A stretch of 64,000 nucleotides of DNA from Thalassia testudinum (lineage: Eukaryota; Streptophyta; Magnoliopsida; Alismatales; Hydrocharitaceae). The DNA lies in contig JAZHRO010000063.1 in NCBI GenBank assembly GCA_037157565.1, positions 10,212,001 through 10,276,000 on the forward strand, in the 5' to 3' direction. The notes under the pieces were generated by a model, which saw only the letters and a program-made list of their open reading frames with translations, searched no databases and was not told the origin of the DNA. The first letter of the stretch is position 1. The number at the start of each line of letters is the position of its first letter. Shown one piece after another: positions 57,781 to 64,000 of the stretch. A program made the translations under genes and the position numbers.

Positions 57781-59340
57781 AGTTCTCAATAATGATGGTG
57801 AGTTTGAGGACCACAACAAAGACTTGTGCAAGGAATATTAAGGCAATAACTTGATCGGTGCCCATAAGCATATATGATGCTTGATACTAAAAGAAGGAGA
57901 ATTGACGTTGATGCACTTCTTTCAAGATGAGATGATTAGGAATGTTAGGATATTTGGTATTCTTGGTAACTACCAATGATTTATTGCTCAAAAAGAGAGC
58001 TAGACATTCCAAGTGCCCATCATCTCCCGTCACCAGTGATTCATTAAAGGATCTAGACTAATGCACAAATGATATGAGTAAAACAACTTTCTAGGGTCCT
58101 CAACTAGTACATAGGAAGTAGTTTCCACAAGGCCTGACTCTTCTTATAAAAAGTTAGCAATGCTCCCTCTATAAGGAAAAGACCCAACTAGATCATCTTG
58201 AGTCAAGGAAAAATTCCAAATATCATGACCCAAAAGTGAATCGAAGAAGGATGGGAATGAGGAATTAGGAAAGTACAAGAAAAGTGGATAAAAGTCAAAA
58301 TGAACCATAACACTACCTTATCTCTTAAGGATACGATAGAGTTATATCCCTATTAAGTTGCTTGACCCATCCTTATCTTGTGACCCAATTTCAGTAAATA
58401 GTGTTGGAGTTACTAGTCTCCCAAGGAACACAAAGACAACACGAGATGCAACACTAGTGGCATGGATAATTTCTTCAAGCTCAAGGCAAACTAGCATAGA
58501 AGGTGAAGAAGTTGTACTTTCAGATTGTGGCAATTATCGTAAATAGAATTCTTTGTAACTTGCTATGTAAATCAGCTTCAAACTTGCTCGCTTATCTTTT
58601 TGTAATTTGTTCATGCTATGCTATTATGTATTTTGCAACATACTCAAATGAAAAGTAAGTAGACTAGTGTAACAACCATGAAAACCTTAGCTATTGGTGA
58701 AAAATTGAATCCACACCCGTGAACCAAGAGTTCACAACTAATGAGTGGGTACAGGGCATAACAGCCAACATGCTTGCAAATCACTTGAAGGTGTTGGAGA
58801 TGATATACACAATACACAACTTTTATCAAAGGAAGATCTATCATGGATGGTTTTGTACTAGCATCTGAGGTGTTTTGACTGTTGGTGAAGGTTCCTTTAG
58901 AATAACTTCAATGATTGGCGACATCTCCAGGAGCATGTTTATTTGGCGACAATCATAGAGGGAATAGAATTATTAAGCCTAACTAACTCCTTTCCATTAT
59001 TTTGATGATGAAAATGTAACTGAAATTAGAAATCCAGCCCACAGTTCATTTCCATCATCGTTGTTTTCCTCATCGACATGCCCCACCCATCCCCACACCC
59101 ACCCTCCCACCCCCACAACTGGCAACACACACAATTGCAATTCAAAACTCATAGTAGCCTTGGCATCCTGCTTGATAGCTTAGAACTACTTCACCTCCAC
59201 TCCCAATTCATGATTCCTCCATCTTCCCCACCTACTGGCCCATTTGCCCCAATCACCACCATCAGGCTCATGATCATCTCCCCCTTCTACTAACAATCCT
59301 AACCATCACCCTCTGCAGTCCTCTCCATTCCTTTCACAAT
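57781..59340. other. Unassigned sequence
   Basis: No gene is supported. A 62-codon frame at 58358-58546 has no recognisable domain and could be chance. C-rich stretches occur near 59080-59120. Confidence 0.5.
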
Positions 59341-60240
59341 CGGTAAAACCATGTTGGCGCCACACAAATTCACATCAAGCACCTCCATCAAGAAGTCCTT
59401 TAAGGACAACCTTGAGCATTGCTACACCTATTGTGCCAAGGTCGCCGCTGTTGTCAATGAGGCCTTCACCATGCACTTCTATGTCTACGGCCTTGCCCAC
59501 CTCCCCATCTATGGCCGGTTCACCTAGGAAGCCCAATAACATGGCTTCTGCAACCAACCATAATTTTCCCAGGAGGTTCAGCACCTCCATGATTTTGATG
59601 TCTAGATTTCGGACAGATTCATCTTCTACCTCTGTTGCTTTGAAAACACTAATCTATATGATATTAGCAGATCTTTCAAACATATGATGCCTAAGATGCA
59701 GCACGGCAAGAAGGGATCATAGCGGTTTGCTATCAATCGCCATCATGCTCCATCACCCCCATCCCTGCTTGCTGATTCCATCATCGCCTCCATCCTACCT
59801 GCTAACTATCTCAGCAATCCCCACTTTTACTCTCCTTACAGTCCCCTCCCTCCCTCTCATGGTCAACACACCTATTTCCAAACCACAGGTTGCAGCAAGC
59901 ACCTCCAAAAAAAAGGCTCCAAAGGACAACCTCAAGCACCGCCATGCTTGTAACGCCAACTTCGCCTGTCACCAGTGAGGTCATCACCATGCACCTCTGC
60001 ATCAACAGCCTTGCCCACCTCCCCATTTATGCCAACTTCACCTGAGAAGGCCAGCAACAAGGTTTCTGCAATCACACCATAATTTCACAAGAGGTTCAGC
60101 ACTTCCACAATTTTAAATGTGTATAGATTTCTGACACATTTAACTGGTACCCTTGTTGCCTGCTTTGAAAACACCTCGTCTACATGATTCTGGTAGATAT
60201 TTTGAACATATAATGCCTACGGTGCAGCACTGCAGGAAGC
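59341..60240. repeat. Diverged duplication, unidentified
   Basis: Two segments of about 370-380 bp (about 59341-59711 and 59863-60240) align throughout. Shared strings are CAAGCACCTCCA, TTGCCCACCTCCCCAT, GAGGTTCAGCAC and TTTGAAAACAC. Both are rich in C on the plus strand. Frames in either strand are broken, and I do not recognise a protein family. Confidence 0.6.
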
Positions 60241-60702
60241 GAATGTGCAATTAATTAGAATGAAGCTTTGTTAATTGTGGCTGATATCTTTTACCATGCT
60301 ACACTCAGAAATTATTTGAAGCCAAATGCGTAATGCAAAATAAAAGGCTTTGCCAACCCATTGAAAATTTATCTGCCAAACTCTTTTCAATATGGTAGTG
60401 AGTTGCAAACCAGTTCATAGCTCACGGATAGGGCTGAAAGAAAGTGGCACCCCCGATCATATACAGTTCCACAAGTTTCTAGAATATTATGTACCTCTGC
60501 ATTTATGTCTGCAGACGTCTTTTTTTTGCAGTGGACAGGCTGTGCATATTAAACAACCAGAAATTGTATGAATAAGGTCTGCCATAATCTGAATTGATTA
60601 CATGATTGATGCCCAAGTAACCTAATTACAGTTGAAATGAAACCTCTCCAATATAATTCCACCAACTTGTAGAGGGAAAAAAATGGCAGGAGGAGATTCG
60701 GA
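60241..60702. other. Unassigned sequence
   Basis: I see nothing identifiable in this stretch, which ends at the 3' flank of the minus-strand L1. Confidence 0.5.
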
Positions 60703-60715
60703 TTTTTTTTTTTTT
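60703..60715 (-). repeat. Poly(A) tail of minus-strand L1
   Basis: Thirteen T residues on the plus strand mark the LINE 3' end. They lie about 240 bp beyond the last recognisable ORF2 sequence. Confidence 0.75.
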
Positions 60716-60959
60716 CTGAAAGGGTGGTTATCTAGTTGATAACCACCAGAAAATCTACTAAACAAGGGCCAGAAACACGGCCAAATTACAAGTTCAACGC
60801 CCAATAATTAGCTAAAGATAAGATACAAGCAATAAAATTCTCACTATAAGGATGTTGGCCCTTAAAAATAGTCACGTTCCTTCCTAGCCAAATGCCTTAG
60901 AGCACTGCCATAGCTTCTGCCTTCTCCTTCTTCGTCCTAAAAATGTTTTAACCACCACT

Positions 60960-63900
60960 CCGGTTTCCACTTCTAAACGACCTCCAAAAATCAGCAAAGC
61001 TAGTAATGTGCTAACCACTCCAAGCAGAAGTGTCTCCAGACTTGCATAGAAAATGAGCACCCAAAAAACAAATGATCCACATCCTCATCTATTGCATGAC
61101 AAAGTGGATAAATCTTATCTGCCTCCAGCACCCATCTAGCTCTCCAAACTCTCACCATGAGCCCACCCTTCCTAAGCAACCAAACAAAAATTTTAAACTT
61201 CAAGGGACAAGAAACCAACCAAATCTGTCTGCAATCGCTAATGAAATCCACATCCATCACTGATCCTCCATTTCCCAACCTTCCATAAAGCCTCTCTTAC
61301 AGAAAACTCACCACCATCCCACAGGAAGGTATCAACTTCACCTTCCAGTTGATAACCTTCCAACTCCCACAACAAAGTTTGAAGTTCTTGTATCCTCTAA
61401 TCAAATAAATTCCCTACAAAGGGCACCAAAACCCCTCCTAACAATCAACCACCTTCACCTCCCTACTTGCAGCCATTGCATATAGCCTTGAAAATCGATC
61501 TTTTAACTTCCCCTAACCCATCCAATCATCCAGCCAAAAATGAAAAGTATCACCTGCACAAATAGAAAAAGTTTGTATTGGGCACCACCAAAGACAACCC
61601 TCTAAAAAAATGATAAGTACCACTTTGAGAAGACGCTAGGAATTCCCAATTCATGGAGTTGCCATAGCAAGCCTGAATAATCTTCCCCAAAAAGCCCTCA
61701 CTATGTTGAAGGAAATTGCTCATTCATATAGCTAGAAAATTATCATTCATCTTCCCCAACTCTGTTACCCCCATACTCCCTTCTCTCACAAGCCTACACA
61801 CCTCATGCCAAGCCACTAGCCTTACTCCTTTCCCAGTTGAACCACAGTTTGTGCAGTAGAAATCCCTCATCAAACTCAAAATCTTCCTTTCAATCTAACT
61901 TTCGAACAAACATAAAGTAAGAAAGCATGGAAGCTAACACCACCTTCAGGAGCACCAACCTTCCCCTCCTGTATAGATACTTGGAGGCCCACCCAGCCAG
62001 CCTCCTCTCCAGCCTTTCTATCAAAGGGATTCACTCATGCATAGAGACCCTCTTGTCCGATAATGGAAAGTTGAGATATGAGATGGGTAAGGAGCTACCT
62101 GTTGTATACAAAACCGCACTACACCTGCTAGCCTCCTCAAGTGACATCTGGATAGGAACAAAAGCTGACTTGGAGAAGTTTATCTGCAGCTCTGAAGCCT
62201 CATTAAACAACTCCAGAAGGATGTGCATCCTTCTTGCCTCAACCTCAGAACCTTCCACAAAGAAAAGCATGTCGTTAACATATTGAAGCACCAAGATCTA
62301 TGTCCATTTCCCATTGAGAAACCCTCAAGCAGATTTCTCTCATGCTACCAAAAATAGTGGACCTTGCCAGTGCCATCTACCACCAACACAAAGAGCACCG
62401 GTGCCAAAGGGCATCCCTACCTATATCCATCCACCTACCAAATTTCCGTTGACAAGAATGGAAAAGGACGTTGTTGACATGCACCACTTCATCCAATCCA
62501 CCTACCGAGGAGGGAAACCCCTATACACCAAGGAAGCTCAAATAAAAGACCATTGCACTGAGTCATACGCCTTTTTGAAATCCACCTTCTAGAGGAACAC
62601 CCACTTTTTCTCCCTCCTCCAAAAGGCCAGAATCTACGAAGCAATAACAAAGCCATCCAAGATATTATGGCCCAAGACAAAAGCCACCTGCATCGGTGGC
62701 ACAATCCCTCCCAAGACTCCTCTCAACCTATTTGCAAGAACCTTTGCCACAATGAGGTAGATAGCCTTTGGACAACGTAATGGGTCTATACTCTTCAATA
62801 GCCTCCACCCCAACCTTTTTAGATAGTAGGAACATATAGAACTTATTGAGCCTATTGAAGCTATTATTACCATCTTCAAACTCAGTCACCACCTGCAAGA
62901 CGTACTCCCTAATGGGAGGCCAAAAGTCCTTACAAAAATGCACCAAAAAGCCATCAACATTCAACCCCCAAATTGCCTTTCAAACCTCACCTTCGTTGAA
63001 ACACAACGTAAGCTCACCTACCTGCTCCCCACCGATACTCGGGATTTCCACCCCTGACCATCTCCATTTCCCCCTCATCCTTCCAATGAACTCCTTGTAA
63101 TACTTTGCAATCACATTGCCTACAACTTCCATACCCACAAATTCCATGCCATTTACCTGCAGTTTATCTATCCAATTTTTTCTTCACCTCCATGAAGCCA
63201 TCATATAAAAATACCGAGTGTTGGAGTCATCCTCTTTCAACCACTTCTATCTGGATCTAGCCTTCCACTCCACCTTTGCCTTTCAATCCTCCACATGTAC
63301 CATATGCAAATGCACAACTTTGGCCAACCAGTCCCCGTCAGACAAAAGCCCGAAATCCTCCACCCTATCTAGTCTCGCAATCTCAGCCAACGCTTCACTC
63401 TTTCTCCTATTCCATTCCTCTTTAACCTGCTTCCTATAAGTCTTCAAGAACACCCACAGCCCTCGCAATTTAGGCATCAATCCAAACTCCAACCGCTACT
63501 AACCCGCTTGGCCGAAGCAATCACCACTTCTCCTCTACCTGCCTCCTAAACCCCTCCTCCAACAATCAATATCTATCAAACTTGAAATATGCCCCAAACT
63601 GTCTATCTTCATTTGATTGCCATAGCAAAGTCATATGATCCAAAAACGATCCTTCCATGGGTTAGACATCCGGCAACAGGAAAGCTTCTGCGCCTTCCAC
63701 ACTAGAGAAAAACCTTTCAATCCAAGACATCTGGCCCACCGTACTCCATGTAAAGGCACACGAGCTCAGAAGTAGATCTAGGAGGCTATGCATAGAAATG
63801 AACTCTACATACACCTCCAAGCCATGATCCCCCCCATCACCTGACATGTATTCTTCTTCTGGAAGCAAAGTAATGTTGAAATAGCCATCAATCAGCCAAG

Positions 63901-64000
63901 GGCAACCAAAGAATCTCTCAACCACTAGATTCAAGTCCTCCCACAGCCAAGGTCGAACCACGTCATCATTTAGCCCATACACTGCAGAGATAACGAACTT
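60960..64000 (-). pseudogene. L1 ORF2 (endonuclease, RT, zinc-binding), broken
   Basis: Reading down the minus strand, the endonuclease C-terminal half is open at 63662-63982. It has CPWLIDGYFNITL (the family has G-D-F-N at this place) and SCAFTWSTVGQMSWIERFF. A long linker with many stops follows. Reverse transcriptase parts are at 62634-62964 (EEYRPITLS, KVLANRLRGVLGGI, MQVAFVLGHNILDG), 62489-62704, and 62031-62294 (NDMLFFVEGSEVEARRM, LQINFSKSAFVPI). The zinc-binding region is at 61000-61278, with KIYPLCHAIDEDVDHLFFGC and FSMQVWRHF. Frame changes and stops throughout show it is inactive. Confidence 0.85.

Larger units (their letters stand above)
60703..64000 (-). mobile_element. L1-type LINE, minus strand, 5' end outside window
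   Basis: This plant L1 is identified by endonuclease, reverse transcriptase and zinc-binding segments in order on the minus strand. Its poly(A) appears as 13 T at 60703-60715 on the plus strand. It is distinct in sequence from the plus-strand L1 at 41216-54631. The element continues beyond base 64000. Confidence 0.82.

Noticed and set aside
58358..58546. Possible small host gene
   Set aside because: It has 62 codons, no recognisable domain and no splice or promoter context that I can support.

Overview
The window is repeat-dominated nuclear DNA of a flowering plant. The evidence is the element content: Athila-type Ty3/gypsy elements with the tRNA-Asp type primer site, SIRE-like Ty1/copia elements, plant L1 LINEs with a zinc-knuckle ORF1 and RNase H tail, and an RTE LINE ending in a (TTG)n tail. 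The species cannot be named from the sequence. I found no convincing intact host gene. Nearly every long reading frame belongs to a transposable element and most are broken.

Layout, left to right. From before base 1 to 23073 lies one Athila-like element on the minus strand (Athila-1). It comprises LTR, 3' untranslated region, pol, gag, leader, primer site and LTR. Four later insertions interrupt it. Two solo LTRs of one family (518-3057 and 19006-21600) hit its two LTRs independently. An RTE LINE (4582-7913) sits in the 3' untranslated region. A third solo LTR (10940-13833) splits the reverse transcriptase. From 23074 to about 33650 is Ty1/copia material on the plus strand: a SIRE-like LTR, a decayed pol split by a solo LTR, and a long 3' LTR that itself carries two solo LTRs. 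From about 33654 to 39219 is a minus-strand SIRE-like copia remnant (protease, gag, primer site, LTR) split by another solo LTR.

From about 41216 to 54631 is a plus-strand L1 LINE ending in poly(A). It contains a small terminal-inverted-repeat DNA element and a complete non-autonomous Athila-like element (Athila-2, 44691-51700) with paired LTRs, primer site, 5-bp target duplication and a 451-codon gag-like frame but no pol. From 54632 to 60702 is mostly unassigned AT-rich DNA with a tandem LTR-like duplication. From 60703 to the window end is a minus-strand L1 LINE.

The elements form a nest of insertions rather than a cooperating gene set. The most interesting signals are in the LTRs. One family carries an array of GGCGCC palindromes that resemble E2F sites, just upstream of its TATA box, decaying mainly to the two CpG-deamination forms. 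LTRs of Athila-1 and Athila-2 carry tRNA-like A-box/B-box modules in sense orientation, including a 73-nt tRNA-Ala-like copy. The LTR 3' ends of several families share a motif at a nearly fixed distance from the end. A duplicated motif of about 60 bp is conserved in the 3' untranslated regions of two Athila lineages.
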